Assembly: GCA_018398815.1 (NCBI GenBank)
Contig: CM031610.1
Coordinates: 36,250,003-36,314,002, forward strand
DNA length: 64,000 nt
Origin: Conus ventricosus
Lineage: Eukaryota; Mollusca; Gastropoda; Neogastropoda; Conidae
Reading direction: 5' to 3'
Shown: positions 47,701-58,784 of the stretch, piece after piece
Numbering within the stretch: position 1 is the stretch's first letter
Layout of the letters: every line of letters starts with the position of its first letter
Made by a program: the position numbers and the translations under genes
Notes under the pieces: model-generated
Told to the model about the DNA's origin: nothing
Seen by the model: only the letters and a program-made list of their open reading frames with translations
The model's database searches: none

Positions 47701-50700
47701 CGTTAGAATAAAAAATTAATTGTATACATGCATAGATATATACGAATCCCCCTACCTCACGTCAATCAAAAGAAATTGATGTTCTGCACACACACACACA
47801 CATGCGCTTCAGACACACACAAATGAAAAATATTCAGATGTAAACACAGTTTTTGATTTTGAAAGGCAAGTAGGATTTGCCGGGCTTAAACTGCAGGTCT
47901 TTAATTTTGAAAGGTAAGAATGATCTGCTTCTCTGAAAGGGCTGATCATTCAGTTTGAAAAGGTAGTATATCTGCTTCTTTCATAAACCGCAGATCAATT
48001 AAATTGGAAGGGAAAATGTGATTCGCCTCTCTTAACCTAAAGGCGCTAATTTCATAAATGTGATTTGTCTCTCTTAACCTGAAGGTGTTAATTTCATAAA
48101 TGTGATTTGCCTCTCTTAACCTAAAGGTGGTTAATTTCATAAATGTGATTTGCCTCTCTTAACCTGAAGGTGGTTAATTTCATAAAGTGATTTGCCTCGT
48201 TAACCTAAAGGCGGTTAATTTCATAAATGTAAATTTGCCTCTCTTAACCTGAAGGTGGTGAATTTCATAAACGTGATTTTGCCTCTGTTAACCTGAAGGT
48301 GGTTAATTTCATAAATGTGATTTGCCTCTGTTAACCTAAAGGCGGTTAATTTCATAAATGTGTTTGCAGTTTTGCCTCTCTTAACCGAAAGTGGTTAATT
48401 TCATAAATGTGGTTCGCCTCTTTTAACCTAAAGGTGGTTAATTTCATAAATGCGATTTGCCTCTCTTAACCTAAAGGTGGTTAATTTCATAAATGTAATT
48501 TGTCTCTCTTAACCTAAAGGTGGTTAATTTCATAAATGTAATTTGCCTCTCTTAACCTGAAGGTGGTTAATTTCATAAATGTGATTTGCCTCTCTTAACC
48601 TAAAGGTGGTTAATTTCATAAATGTAATTTGCCTCTGTTCAACTATAGATCATTGAATTTTGATTGGTAACTGTGATCTGCCCCTGGTATTTTATAGTCA
48701 TTTTTCTCTTTCTTTTTTGTTGTTGTTGTTGTAATGCAGACTTATCCCAAATTTAAAAAAAAGGTGTTTAAGAGAGGCAGATTACACTTAGCAAAATCAA
48801 TGATCTGTACCTTCAAGAGCCCATCATACTTGCAGACCTGTTTACCCATACGAATTTGCTGCATTTTGTACACATATCTGGTGGAAATATGATGAAAATG
48901 AAGAACTATAATGCTGAACAATTAAGTAGTGGGGAAAACAAGAGTAAGTTAACAATTCTTCCATCATTATAGTAATGATTTTTGGGAAAGATTTGAAATC
49001 TTTTAAAAAAAATGTATATATGAAAAATGAAACCTTTCACTAGCTGCATGAGGGAACCATCACAATCCTCTCAAAGGCAGATCTATATGTATCACCTGCT
49101 CATAGGCCTTTCATGCGCTGAACTCGTCAGGAGACACAGCTGAATGTGTCTGTACTCTTGGCGTCAAATAGAGACACACCACAGTCCATAATTCTGTGGT
49201 GTTCTCACCACCAAGAGTTCAAAGAAGAACCCAACAGCACCCACAAAGCAGCCAGCGAAAGGTAGTAGAATAAAACGAAAGTGTGGAGAGGTAAAAAGTT
49301 GCAGAAAAACTAAAAACATGCAAACAGTATAAAATGTAGGGGACAATCTTTGAGCCTATGCTTGAGGATCCATTAGGATGCAAGGGAGATAAAAAAATTT
49401 GGAACAGTCCGAGTGGTCAGCTCTGCTGTTCAATAACTCAAGCATTGTCAGCGGCTAAGAATTGTGTAGAACAACCTTTACTTGGATCTCCTAAGAGATG
49501 CAATCGCTCACTGATTGACCAAACAATATAATGCTGAACAATTAAGTAGTGGGGGAAACAAGCCTAGGTTAACAATTCTTCCATCATTATAGGAATGACT
49601 TGACAAAGATTTGAAATCTTTTAAAAAAAATGTATATTATGAAAAATGAAAACCTTTCACTAGCTGCATGAGGGAACCATCACAATCCCTCTCAAAGGCA
49701 GATCTATATGTATCGCCTGTTCCTAGGCCTTTCGTCCTCTGGATCAGAACTCGTCGGGGAGACGCAGCTGAATATGTCTGTGCTCTTGGCATCAAATAGA
49801 GACACACCACAGTCCATAATTCTGTGGTGTTCTCACCACCAAGAGTTCAAAGAAGAATCCAACAGCACCCACAAAGCAGCCAGCGAAAGGTAGTAGAATA
49901 AAATAAAACGAAAGTGTGGAGAGGTAAAAAGTTGCAGAAAAACTAAAAACATTATGCAAACAGTATTAAATGTAGGGGACAATCTTTGAGCCTATGCTTG
50001 AGGATCCATTTAAGGATGCAAGGGAGATAAAAAAAATTTGGAACAGTCCGAGTGGACTGAAAGTAATTTGTATTAGAAAAAACCTGTTTCACCGTACTTT
50101 ATGCAGAATCAGGTGGTTTAACCGGGAAGATAGCTCTCCTGTGTGATGGCAAGTACCCCTCCCCCTCCACCTCCCGCTTTTACAGAAGATGAAGAACTAA
50201 AAAGAAATACATTGAGAAAAATTCTGGAGACAAATTTCTCAAGCAGTAATTGCACTTGCAGAGTCCAACCACTAGAAGGCTTTCACCAAAGTGCGACAAC
50301 TCTCGCTAATTTCCGCATGCAAAATAAATGTTAGGCAGAATCTGTTACTTCAAACATTGAAAAATCCAGTGAAAGAGCATGAGCTCATGCTTAAGTATGC
50401 TGACAAATCAGGTTTGAAAGTAATTTGTATTAGAAAAAACCTGTTTCACCGTACTTTATGCAGGATCAGGTGGTTTAACCGGGAAGATAGCTCTCCGGTG
50501 TGATGGCAGGTACCCCTCCCCCTCCACCTCCCGCTTTTACAGAAATTTAGAATTTTGTACGAAAAGTACACCACAAGCAGTTTCAGGGTGAACAGGTCTG
50601 ATAGTTACCAGTAATGTAGTATTCCACTCTGTGATACAAACATGGGGAGTTTGTATTATACTCCCTGTTTGGCTAGTATACTTACCATGTCAGACCATAG

Positions 50701-53700
50701 CATTCCACGGCAGTTAGTTAGCTCTGCAGGCCGAGATTTTTTTGTGGCTAATGCAGTAATAAGACCATCACGTGACGTCCACACTACTTCCGCCAGGGAA
50801 GAAACCGGTGTAAACTTCCTGTTCCTCATTTAACGAGGCCTATGCGCAAGGTAACCCCGAGAACCATAGCGCTAGCGGGGAAGGCAGGGTGGGCATTAGA
50901 GTCTGACATGGTAAGTATACTAGCCAAACAGGGAGTATAATACAAACTCCCCATTTTGGCGTCATATACTTTACCATGTCAGACCATAGCAGAATTCAAA
51001 GGAATCGGAGGAGGGCTTAGTGCCCTAATGGTTCTTGGGGTTAGCAGGAGTAGATATGGCTGCGTTAGCCGCAAAAGAAGTCCCTAGAACCATCAGCCCT
51101 GGTCATGCGGACACCCCTAAAATAAAGGCTTATGAAGGGATTTTCCGGATGCCAGTAGGCTGCCTCGAGGATGTGGTGCAAGAGGACAGAGCGCTGAATC
51201 GCTGTGCAAGTGGCCAGCGCCCTGCCCTCATGGGCCCGGGAGATAAGACGGGGAGATCCTTATACGCCTGGGCGTAGGCCGATCTGCCCATCTTGGAAGC
51301 ATCTAGATAGGACTGGGAGGAGCGCCTGGGGCGCGGGTTCCCAGTAGCCCCGAATGGAGCCAGCTGAGAGCCTAACGAAGAAGATAGGAGAGATAGGCTA
51401 TGGTCTGACATGGTAAAGTATATGACGCCAAAAATGCATGTTTGACGCAGCGTGGTTTAAACTTTCTCGTTGGAGTACTTCTATTTTGTAGAAAATACTC
51501 CTATTTTGAATTTGGAATATTCTTAAGTCAAATTTCAGCATAAACAGGTGTGTACTTGCCTCTACATATTAACAACCACCAGCAGTTTCAGAGAGGTAGA
51601 TCATTTTTACCTTTCAACACTACAGATCTATTGATTACAAGCCACACATCAGCTCTGGAGATCTGAACGGTGTGCTACCTCTGGGGTGAAGCTGGTGTCT
51701 TCCGAGGTGGACAGCATATGCTCGGTGGCCATGGCATGCAACAACAGGTTGGTGATGTCTGTGCACAGTGTCTTCAGAAGATGGCGACACAGGTTAGCCT
51801 GGTTGGTGTCTGTAATCACACACAGTGGAACCTTTCCTTAGCCATCCCAGTAATTTCTTCAGAAGTGGGTCTTGTATGGGAGACAATCCAATCCAACTGG
51901 AAAATAAATCTTCGGCAGATGATGGAGGAAAGAATGTACCAGAAAAACAGAATCTGACCTTACAATGCCAATGTGTTTTTGCTGTTTTGCATGCTGAGAC
52001 AATTTCCTGAACAAAATAAAACATTCACACTCATACAATTTACAATACATACATGCGAATATATTTTCATACTTACATACACACACATCCACTGTGAAAC
52101 ATGCATTGAACTTCATATCATACACTTATCGTGATTATAACCTTATTTTTAATCTAACAGCACCTTATATCAATATTCTACTCTCTGAAATAAACAACCC
52201 TGTCTCATACACACATGCATTCCCCCCCCCCCCCCCCCCCTCCCTCCACCGTCACATATCCCTTTTTGGTTTATAATATTCAGCTCCCTTCTTACCCACC
52301 CCCACCCCCCATTCCTCCCCTCCGACTTGGGCAAATTTTCTGAAAATGGGAAAGTTGGTGTGATGATATCTTCCTTACTTTATGCAGTCACCTAATGTCT
52401 GCATCATGTGATTACATTTACAACTAACATACTCTTTCCTTTGTAAAACTGTTTGCTAAAAACGATGATTGTTTCAAAATTTGTAATGTGCAGTTTGCTG
52501 CTTACCCTCGACGCCCCCTGAAGGGGCTAGGGAATTAAATTTTGCCAACAGTTGATGAATCTTTAAACACACAAATCTTGTCCCCCTTTTACAGAATTCC
52601 TGGCGACTCATGAAGCAAAGAGGAACCACCTTGAAAGAGCTTCAGGCCCTTCTCAAAGAGATGGACGTTGGTCCACAGGCCAGACACCTTGTCCTGCAGC
52701 TCCCCGAACGCCTTCTTTCGGTCAGCGCCTGTACTTGTGCCTGACGTCTGCAGAAAGATGGACTTGGCTACCTCCTGGTATTGCTTTGTGAGAGGCCTGA
52801 AAACCGCGACCAACCACTTGTCTATACAGTTCCTTGAATACAATGTCCAGAAATCTATAAAAAAAAATCGGATCTTAAAAGGATGTTTTAACTTGGGAGA
52901 AAATCTAGCATAGAAAAAGAGTGAGGGGACTCTACTGGAAGGGATCTTTAAACGAGAAGTCTTTATTCTGTGGTGTCATTGCATGTGGAATTGGACTGCC
53001 TTAAGTGAGTACCATGAAGCAATAAAAGCACACAAACCAACCTACTGATATGCTAATTCAAAAAAATGAAAGTAAAACAACAAGAAAATCTTAAGAAAAG
53101 AAATATGCTGTTTCTTTCTATTATGTCTAAAAGTACAGTATTTTGCAAAAGAAAAAAAAAGCATTGACAAAATTCCACCAAGAAAAGCGCAACTCGGAGA
53201 AAAATGGAAAGTTTTTTTTCTTCGTAATTTACTAGTAAAAGAAAGCACACACACTTAAACACACACACAAGACCAGGAAGAGGAAAGGTACACGACAGAA
53301 AGAAGAAAGAAGACATGGGAGAGGGGGAAAAAAACTCACCTGTGCAACTGAGCTGCAATGTCCTTCAGCAAGGTACCGGGACAGTCCATCAAGGAATCGT
53401 GGGACTGCAGCACCTGCTGTATCTCCTTGACGTCCATGAAAGCCCCTTCCTGCGCCCGACCGGCACCCCCTCCCACGCCTGCCCCACCATCATCATCCGA
53501 GTCCTCCTCCACCTCCCTCCCCCGAGCTTTCTTCTTGGTGGATTTGGTTTTGACTTCTCGCCCGCCTGTCCCTTCTTTCCTGCTGCCGGCTGCAGATAAC
53601 AAAGCAAAGAAAAGTGATGTAACAGACACAATAAACAAAGGTCAACCATAAGATGCAGCTCTTATGGCATGTATCAAACCTGAGAAAATTCTACAGAAGA

Positions 53701-56700
53701 CACTGCTTACTGACAGATTAGGAATGGAAGGGGAAAAACAATGCATTACATTATGGTAGCCAAATACTTCACATTCCATCTGCAATACAATAAATACCCA
53801 TTACCCATGTCTACCATATTTTCCTGAATTCAAATGGAACAGAACTGAAAATAATTTGCAATAAATTCATGTCTGGTTCATCATTAACATGCTCTGGAAA
53901 CAAAGGTAAAGGTTATAACATCCAGGTCCCTGAAAAGGCTAAAAAAATAAACAGTAAAAGTCAATATTTTGCAGACCTGCCACTGTACAATACAGTAATT
54001 AACAGTTCAAAGCTTTTAGTACAATGCTGACATTTAAAAAGCAAGGAACACAGAATTCAAATAAAAGGCAAAAAAAAATGACAAAAGCAAGATGACCTGA
54101 ATTAAAACACACACACGCCCACACACACACACACACACACGGACACACACACACACACACGGACACACACACACGCCCACACACACACACACACACACAC
54201 GCACACACCACACATCCACCACACACACACACGGACACACACACACACACACACACGCCCCCTCACACACACACGCACACACACACACGCACACACACAC
54301 ACGGACACGCCCACACACACACGCCCCACACACATCACACACACACACACACACACACACACGCCCACACACGCCCACACACTATACCTGATGCTTTCTT
54401 TCTTCGCTGCTCCTTCCTGTCCTCTTTGCTGGCATCCTCAAGTCCAGCCATCCTGGCCGCCGATGCTTTGTCCCCGTCTCCTTTCAGCAAAGCGGGGTTT
54501 TCCTGAATATCCTGTGCAGGTCACACCCACAGTCACTGAACATTTCACACAGCTTGCTCACAGCATTGAAAGTATATCGGCTGAACGGTCAGTCTTGGTC
54601 CAACTGGGTAAATGTGATTTTTTTCCCCCCTTCTTAAACTGAATTTTGTTTGCAATTCTCTTAAAAACTGTTTTCAGAATAAAAGAACACACCATACCTG
54701 TGTTCACCAATATCTGCCATTAAAATCCTAGTGTAGATATGGTGGACAATTCTTTTTTAACCAAGAAAAGTGTAAAACTTACAAGTCTGTAAAAGGATAA
54801 TGGCAAACTGAAAAAAAAACAAACTTCATGAGGATGTATGCAACAATTCACTTGCCAGATAATACTCCCTGAAGTGAAGAGGCATGTGAATCAAGCATAC
54901 TTACTCTGAGAGTCCCAATATTACTGAGCCTATACTGAGGGTTGGGTATCACTCCCTTCTCTGCCCAAATTTGCAGAAACATCCTGATTGACTTTGGGGA
55001 TTTTCTCACCCAGAAAGATAATGCGTTTGCTTGGACAGGCGGCTATGAAACAACCCCTCTTTTTCCCTTGGGAATACTGACCAGTTTGCCTAATGATCCA
55101 AAGCAATCTATGCATATGTAAATGAGTCCCAGCTACTGCATGTGCTGCAGACCCACTGGAGTCACATGTCTCAAAACACAAATCCCTGGTCAGCCCCCCA
55201 GGCCTGAAAGATACAGACACCTGTAGTGTTGGTCAGGAAATTTGAGCGACTCTCTCAGAGACACACCCATTTGGTGGATGAAACTCGACTGTGTGGTCCA
55301 GTCTTGCCAACTGAACCCATAGCAAACTCAAACTCTGGGTTGGAACTGGTAGGGCCAGAAAAATCCCACATGGCTCTTATGGGAATCAAACCCACAACCT
55401 CTCAGCTGGGAATCCGTGACGCTAACCACTTTGCCTCAGTGGTTGGCTCAGGTTATGTTTTTTTACATCTGACCCTCAATAAAGAGAATTATTTATAAGG
55501 TAAATAGTTAAACTGCTATTGATACTGTAAAATTAATGGAAAGAGAAAATCATTGCACATGCAAACAATATACAATAAATGCAATAAGAGAGAGAGAGAG
55601 AAAGCGAGAGAGAGAGAGAAAGCGAGAGAGAGAGACTAAGAGAGAAAGAGGTATTATCGAACTCTGTTGATAAAGAAGAGAAATGAAACAGAAATGAGTA
55701 GAGAAAATACAAAAATACAAATACAGCAACAACAAAAAAGATCACACACATACACACAGATAATATATGTTTGGTCCCAGTCTTCCCATCTAAGCCCGTG
55801 GCAAACCAATTTCAATGTTTAATTTGCCACAATAGGTAATACTGAATGCGACTTTGCAGAAGCGGAAATAAGCATATACTTTTCAAGAAAGATTATTCTA
55901 TGTTTCTGTGCTTACAATTCCTTTATTTAATTTCGACTTGAAAACGTCTTGTCATGAGCATTTTCGTTTCCTGTATTTTTTTCCACTTGATTTCACCATG
56001 CCCATCATATTCTCACAAAATATTTATGCAGAATACCCTAACAAGAGAAAACCAAAATCATCTGAAAACAGTTAAACACCAAGTGAATCAAAATGTAGAG
56101 CAGATGAAATCGAGAAAGTCTCAGTCAGTTGTATTTATGCCTAAGTAACCCACCTTTTCTGCTTTCTGTTTGATGAGGTCAGTGAACAGTTTGCCGCTGT
56201 TGGTGACCAGCTTCTGGCTGGCCACAGTCGTGTCCCCACAGACAAATGCCCCCTGGTGGTCTTTTAGAATTTGTGACAGAAGTTCACCAATGTCTTTTCG
56301 ACTGAGTGATGAAGGCAACATTGTCTGGACAAAACACCATTGTTACAGTGTACTGATAATCCTGAATATGTCGGTCTAGATCAGTCGATCTAGATCTCTC
56401 CAATATAACATATATGCAAACAAATAATGTTGTATAACCATTAACACACAATCAACACGGAGACAGAAAGGGACATACACTTTCCTCACATCAATATGAA
56501 CTGTGTTTAAAACGCAGGCTCTGTCTTTGTGATTTTTACACCGACACAGAAGTACATAAATGTAATACAGAGATTTAGATTTACACAAACACAAGGCAAA
56601 GCATGCAGGCGGGTACACACATACGCACCAATGCTGAAGACACAAAGTGATTTTTTTTACACAGAGAAACAATGTAATAATGTGCAATTTAAGGCACAGA

Positions 56701-58354
56701 CATACATCTACACATAAACAAACACTTTTTGTTGGCTGACAAAATATTTTCTTCGAATTGTAAACACATAGCAACACACAAATCACGAAATGTCAGACAA
56801 ACATGTCAAAATGTCCAAGGCACATTTATGTTGATAGTAACTTATTGACACTGAAATTTACAATGTGCACACAGAAAGATAAGATTTAGATTTAGACAAA
56901 CACTCAATCTGCAGTCATTACCAGTGTAGAAAAAAAAACGTTCAGTAACTTTTAGTAAAGACGAGCAACATCAAACATGTTAACTGAAATTCAATATACA
57001 CATACTCTCTCAAGCACATTTAAAAGTAGACGAATGGGGGAGGGGCGAAGAAGGGAGGGTAGAAGTGTGGGAGTGAACAGATGAGAGTGGAGGAGGTGGA
57101 ATTTAAAAAAAAAAATCTAAAATGACAAATGTGAAAAGATGTTCAAATGAAAGATGAGAAGCACACATACTTGCTCACCACACAGCATTTCTCTCGTTCT
57201 GATAAAAGATACCTAACAGCAGTACATGGCCTCAGAACAGACTTGTCTGCCACAGGTGTATCTCACCTTCACGTCCACCCAGGTGTCGTTGGTCAGGGCA
57301 TCCTCCACACTGGCCGACACCTGGTCTTGGAGGGCAGGACCCACACAGCAGGAGCCCAGCATCAACAAGCGCTCTCCCTTCAGACGCTTCTTGATGGTGT
57401 TCTTCACATCGCTCAGACCGAGGCGAGTCAAGGCATCATATTCTGCACAGACACGGAGCATATCTTTGGTGACGTCCCCTATTTAAGTTCAACTGTTTAC
57501 AATGATGGCGTTTCATTTGTAGGATCTGAACAGTTTAGAATCTCTGGAAATACACATGACACTAATATGTGCAAATGTAAAATATAAAGTGAATGAAATA
57601 AGCATTTTCAGTTTTCTGAATAAATTTATTGCATACTGACTGACTGACTGAAACCATTTACTGTCAGATTAACATAGTGTTGTACTGACAAATTTATTGC
57701 ATACATATCAGTGTGTGCGTGTGTCAGTGCATGTGTGTGTGTGTGTGTGTGTGTGCGCACATGCGCGTTTGCATATGCGTACGTGTGCACATGTACGCAG
57801 GTGCAGGCAAGCACAGACACATGATTTCATTTGTTTATGTTATAGTGATATGGTGCAAATGCAAATTTTCATGGCAGAGGATACATATTTACCCGATTTA
57901 TGGTTGTAAGTCTTGCACAATATAAAAAAAATCATAAAGTCATAGACATACCTGTGGGCAACTAAATTCACTTTCAAGGATAACACTCAGCAGTAAAATC
58001 AATCCAGGTTACTTTAAGTTACACATGATAAAAAAAACAGTATGAAAGAAAAAAAAAACTGACACAATCAAAAATCCTGAAAATATCAACCATGACATGT
58101 TCATACGCTCTTACCTAAATATCCACCAGTATGAAGGAAAGAAACCCCTGATGCAACAAAAAGAAGATCCTGAAAACATCAACATACGATATGCTCATAC
58201 ACTCTCACCTAAATACCCATTCTGAGCATAAAGCTGTCAAGCCATTGGTTCTGAGCTCGGGTGTAGATTTCTGGATAGAAGACCGATTTATCCTGCCGGC
58301 CTCCGGACACGCTGCCCACAAGTCGGCCTTGCTTCAGCAGTTCGTCAAGTAATG
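41588..58354 (-). CDS. UFL1: E3 UFM1-protein ligase 1, C-terminal three quarters (11 exons)
   Basis: Scaffold-type E3 that, with DDRGK1/UFBP1 and CDK5RAP3 at the ER, transfers the ubiquitin-like UFM1 to substrates such as ribosomal protein RPL26. Eleven minus-strand exons, with GT/AG borders and mostly matching phases, follow the order of the vertebrate protein: GGRQDKSVFYPEIYTRAQ; EYDALTRLG with NTIKKRLK; LSRKDIGELLSQ; Lys/Arg-rich linkers with SDDDGG; PLTKQYQEVAKSIFLQTSGT; HLLKTLCTDITNLL; TRLKLISKLPKD; SLDEFLTP; HRQSLAEQL with MVHAPGR; and the C-terminal LTKELDTLLPQVKDIA tail, stop at 41,588-41,590. Matching human UFL1 from about residue 215 to the end; N-terminal exons lie beyond the window. 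Three exon sites need one base added, probably sequence errors. Introns are rich in repeats. Confidence 0.94.
41984..43013 (-). mobile_element. piggyBac-type element with TTAA target duplication
   Basis: Left end CCCTTACACTGGTT at 41,984 and right end, inverted, CCCTTACGCTGGTT at 43,013, each bordered by TTAA (41,980-41,983 and 43,014-43,017), as piggyBac requires. On the minus strand an ATG at about 42,751 opens MAAPEAEHDG... with an acidic N terminus, interrupted by stops. No DDE core. 1,030 bp, non-autonomous, in the last UFL1 intron. Confidence 0.85.
43179..43388 (-). CDS. UFL1: UFL1 exon 10 of window
   Basis: VFAHRQSLAEQLRGESEAAM, ALHLAVVILFQTLTQAMVHA, PGRLVPAVLVHLHD, ending SSLAFK|gtatag. 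The join to exon 9 is one base out of phase near the exon start, so a base is probably missing in 'acagtggtg'. Confidence 0.94.
43748..44680 (+). repeat. 67-bp minisatellite, about 14 units
   Basis: Unit contains 'gaggtattttcatttatagg' and 'cttctggatgtataggttcc', then 'attacattacgccgacac'. Units vary mainly between 'ctggggaggtgagg' and 'ccgggagggaagg', giving two alternating sub-types. Within a UFL1 intron. Confidence 0.95.
44768..45687 (-). mobile_element. hAT-type element remnant
   Basis: Ends CAGGGTTGTACATCC and, inverted, CAGCGTTGCACATCC. TAAACA flanks both sides (extendable to TGTAAACA). On the minus strand, 45,300 to 45,100 encodes VVETGFSTQNLILTSQRNRL followed by RVQMEGP, the C-terminal dimerisation region of hAT transposases. 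Both ends also carry 'ggacatttgtcct' subterminal repeats. Internally deleted. Confidence 0.75.
45688..46177. other. UFL1 intron sequence
   Basis: No repeat or gene recognised; ORFs on both strands lack similarity I can name. Confidence 0.4.
46178..46269 (-). CDS. UFL1: UFL1 exon 9 of window
   Basis: SLDEFLTPMEQFCNSSHVSI, then MLKKPDKRKE(R), between ttgcag and gtacag. Matches the DIMVKRGDKKRER region of human UFL1. Confidence 0.92.
46714..46795. repeat. 39-bp tandem duplication
   Basis: 'tggagtttgtggttgaagaa' plus 'gtcaagtaggagcatgtg' occurs twice in tandem. Confidence 0.9.
47036..47255 (-). repeat. Single arm of the hairpin repeat family, with hammerhead-like motif
   Basis: Matches one arm of 21,318-21,718 (shared 'aaataaatgttagcgaaccg', 'acttagctttgatcgcttca'). 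On the minus strand it holds CTGACGAAGACCTAAGAGGT then CGAAACGCG at 47,137-47,165, with a fully paired stem II, and TTTTGTC downstream. Confidence 0.8.
47488..47568 (-). CDS. UFL1: UFL1 exon 8 of window
   Basis: 27 codons: TRLKLISKLPKDIQAPLSRM, HLALNGQ, between tttcag and gtgagg. Confidence 0.93.
48021..48640 (+). repeat. 43-bp minisatellite, about 14-15 units
   Basis: Unit 'atttgcctctcttaacctaa' plus 'aggtggttaatttcataaat' plus 'gtg'. Flanked by degenerate partial units from about 47,870. In a UFL1 intron. Confidence 0.95.
48905..50054 (+). repeat. Direct duplication of a 0.52-kb block
   Basis: 48,905-49,413 is repeated at 49,528-50,054 from 'ataatgctgaacaattaagt' to 'tggaacagtccgagtgg', separated by 114 bases. 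About 95% similar by eye. The block holds an inner 'gagacacaccacagtccata' hairpin-like stretch but no ORF. Confidence 0.92.
50057..50543 (+). repeat. Direct repeat of a 0.13-kb block
   Basis: 50,057-50,182 recurs at 50,415-50,543: 'gaaagtaatttgtattagaa' to 'cctcccgcttttacagaa'. Confidence 0.9.
50642..50954. mobile_element. MITE with about 55-bp terminal inverted repeats (A)
   Basis: Starts 'atggggagtttgtattatac' and ends with its reverse complement. The TIR continues through 'tccctgtttggctagtatac' and 'ttaccatgtcagac'. 313 bp, no ORF of note. Superfamily not clear to me. Confidence 0.85.
50954..51432. mobile_element. Adjacent TIR element (B) sharing an inner TIR motif
   Basis: Starts 'ttttggcgtcatatacttta' and ends with its reverse complement; the TIR continues 'ccatgtcagaccatagc', identical to the inner part of element A's TIR. 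About 480 bp. Contains an antisense frame (51,130-51,411, with SQSYLDASKMGRSAYAQAYK) that I do not recognise. Confidence 0.82.
51679..51809 (-). CDS. UFL1: UFL1 exon 7 of window
   Basis: DTNQANLCRHLLKTLCTDIT, then NLLLHAMATEHMLSTSEDTS and FTPE. Not in any called ORF on the coding strand at full length. The phase joins exons 6 and 8 exactly. Confidence 0.93.
52630..52796 (-). CDS. UFL1: UFL1 exon 6 of window
   Basis: PLTKQYQEVAKSIFLQTSGT, then KVSGLWTNVHLFEKGLKLFQ. Acceptor ttttcag; the open frame upstream of 52,796 is intron. Confidence 0.94.
53340..53589 (-). CDS. UFL1: UFL1 exon 5 of window
   Basis: AGSRKEGTGGREVKTKSTKK, an acidic EEDSDDDGG stretch, then FMDVKEIQQVLQSHDSLMDC and KDIAAQLHR. 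Human UFL1 has the same basic-acidic low-complexity order. Donor cag|gtgagt. Confidence 0.93.
54105..54385. repeat. (AC)n microsatellite
   Basis: Long ACACAC tract interrupted by GG and GCCC, next to the donor of UFL1 exon 4. ORFs over it are artefacts. Confidence 0.95.
54388..54511 (-). CDS. UFL1: UFL1 exon 4 of window
   Basis: DIQENPALLKGDGDKASAAR, then DASKEDRKEQRRKKAS. It corresponds to the charged linker of UFL1 that contains the conserved Lys/Arg-rich RRRKA-type segment. Immediately followed in the intron by the (AC)n tract. Confidence 0.9.
55220..55450 (-). repeat. tRNA-derived SINE
   Basis: Minus strand from 55,450: an A-box-like 'aaagtggttagcgtcac' and B-box 'gtgggtttgattccc' at the spacing of a tRNA promoter, then an unrelated body to about 55,220. 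Inside a UFL1 intron. Confidence 0.65.
55587..55650. repeat. (GA)n microsatellite
   Basis: Runs of AGAGAG with AAGC interruptions. Confidence 0.95.
56154..56324 (-). CDS. UFL1: UFL1 exon 3 of window
   Basis: 57 codons, phase 0 both sides: TMLPSSLSRKDIGELLSQIL, GDTTVASQKLV, ending IKQKAEK|gtgggt. The apparent start Met is internal. Confidence 0.94.
57267..57442 (-). CDS. UFL1: UFL1 exon 2 of window
   Basis: EYDALTRLGLSDVKNTIKKR, LKGERLLMLGSCCVGPALQD, ending TWVDVK before gtgaga. Acceptor gtgcag at 57,443-57,448. Fully open, 176 nt. Confidence 0.94.
58209..58354 (-). CDS. UFL1: UFL1 exon 1 of window
   Basis: Reads LLDELLKQGRLVGSVSGGRQ, then DKSVFYPEIYTRAQNQWLDS. The donor is TTTAG|GTGAGA at 58,209. 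One base is missing in 'atgctcagaat': with it the end reads QNGYL and joins EYDAL of the next exon in phase; as written it meets a stop. Confidence 0.9.
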
Positions 58355-58566
58355 CTGCACACAGACACTTTTAAATACGCTAGGTTGTATTTGTTTGGCA
58401 GCATGTTTCAGGACAATAAAATCACACATTGATATTTGAAATTTCTTTGTAATATTCAATTTTTCATACAACATATTCCTTTGAGATTACAACTTTTCTT
58501 GCAGGCGAGGAAGTAAGCGCAGCTTTCCATCTTGAGGTGTGTGTGTGTGTGTGCGAGAGAGTGTGT

Positions 58567-58597
<31 letters not shown>

Positions 58598-58784
58598 CGC
58601 GCAGTTCAGTTCAGTTCAGTAGTTTTATTTAACGTCTTTTCATCGCAAGATGATCTTAGACCTTTAAACTGCATATGTACATTCCATTGTACTACCAGCA
58701 CCTTCCCCTCACCCCCCACCCCCCAAAAACAACAACAACAACAATAAAAACCACTATTAACACACATATCTCAAATGGCTTTTT

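Noticed and set aside
52589..52843. Full 84-codon ORF including MYSRNCIDKWLVAVF
   Set aside because: The part above 52,796 is intron; the ttttcag acceptor and phase with the upstream exon place the start at PLTKQYQ.
54034..54380. Three overlapping Cys/Val-rich minus-strand ORFs
   Set aside because: Dinucleotide-repeat artefacts in a UFL1 intron.
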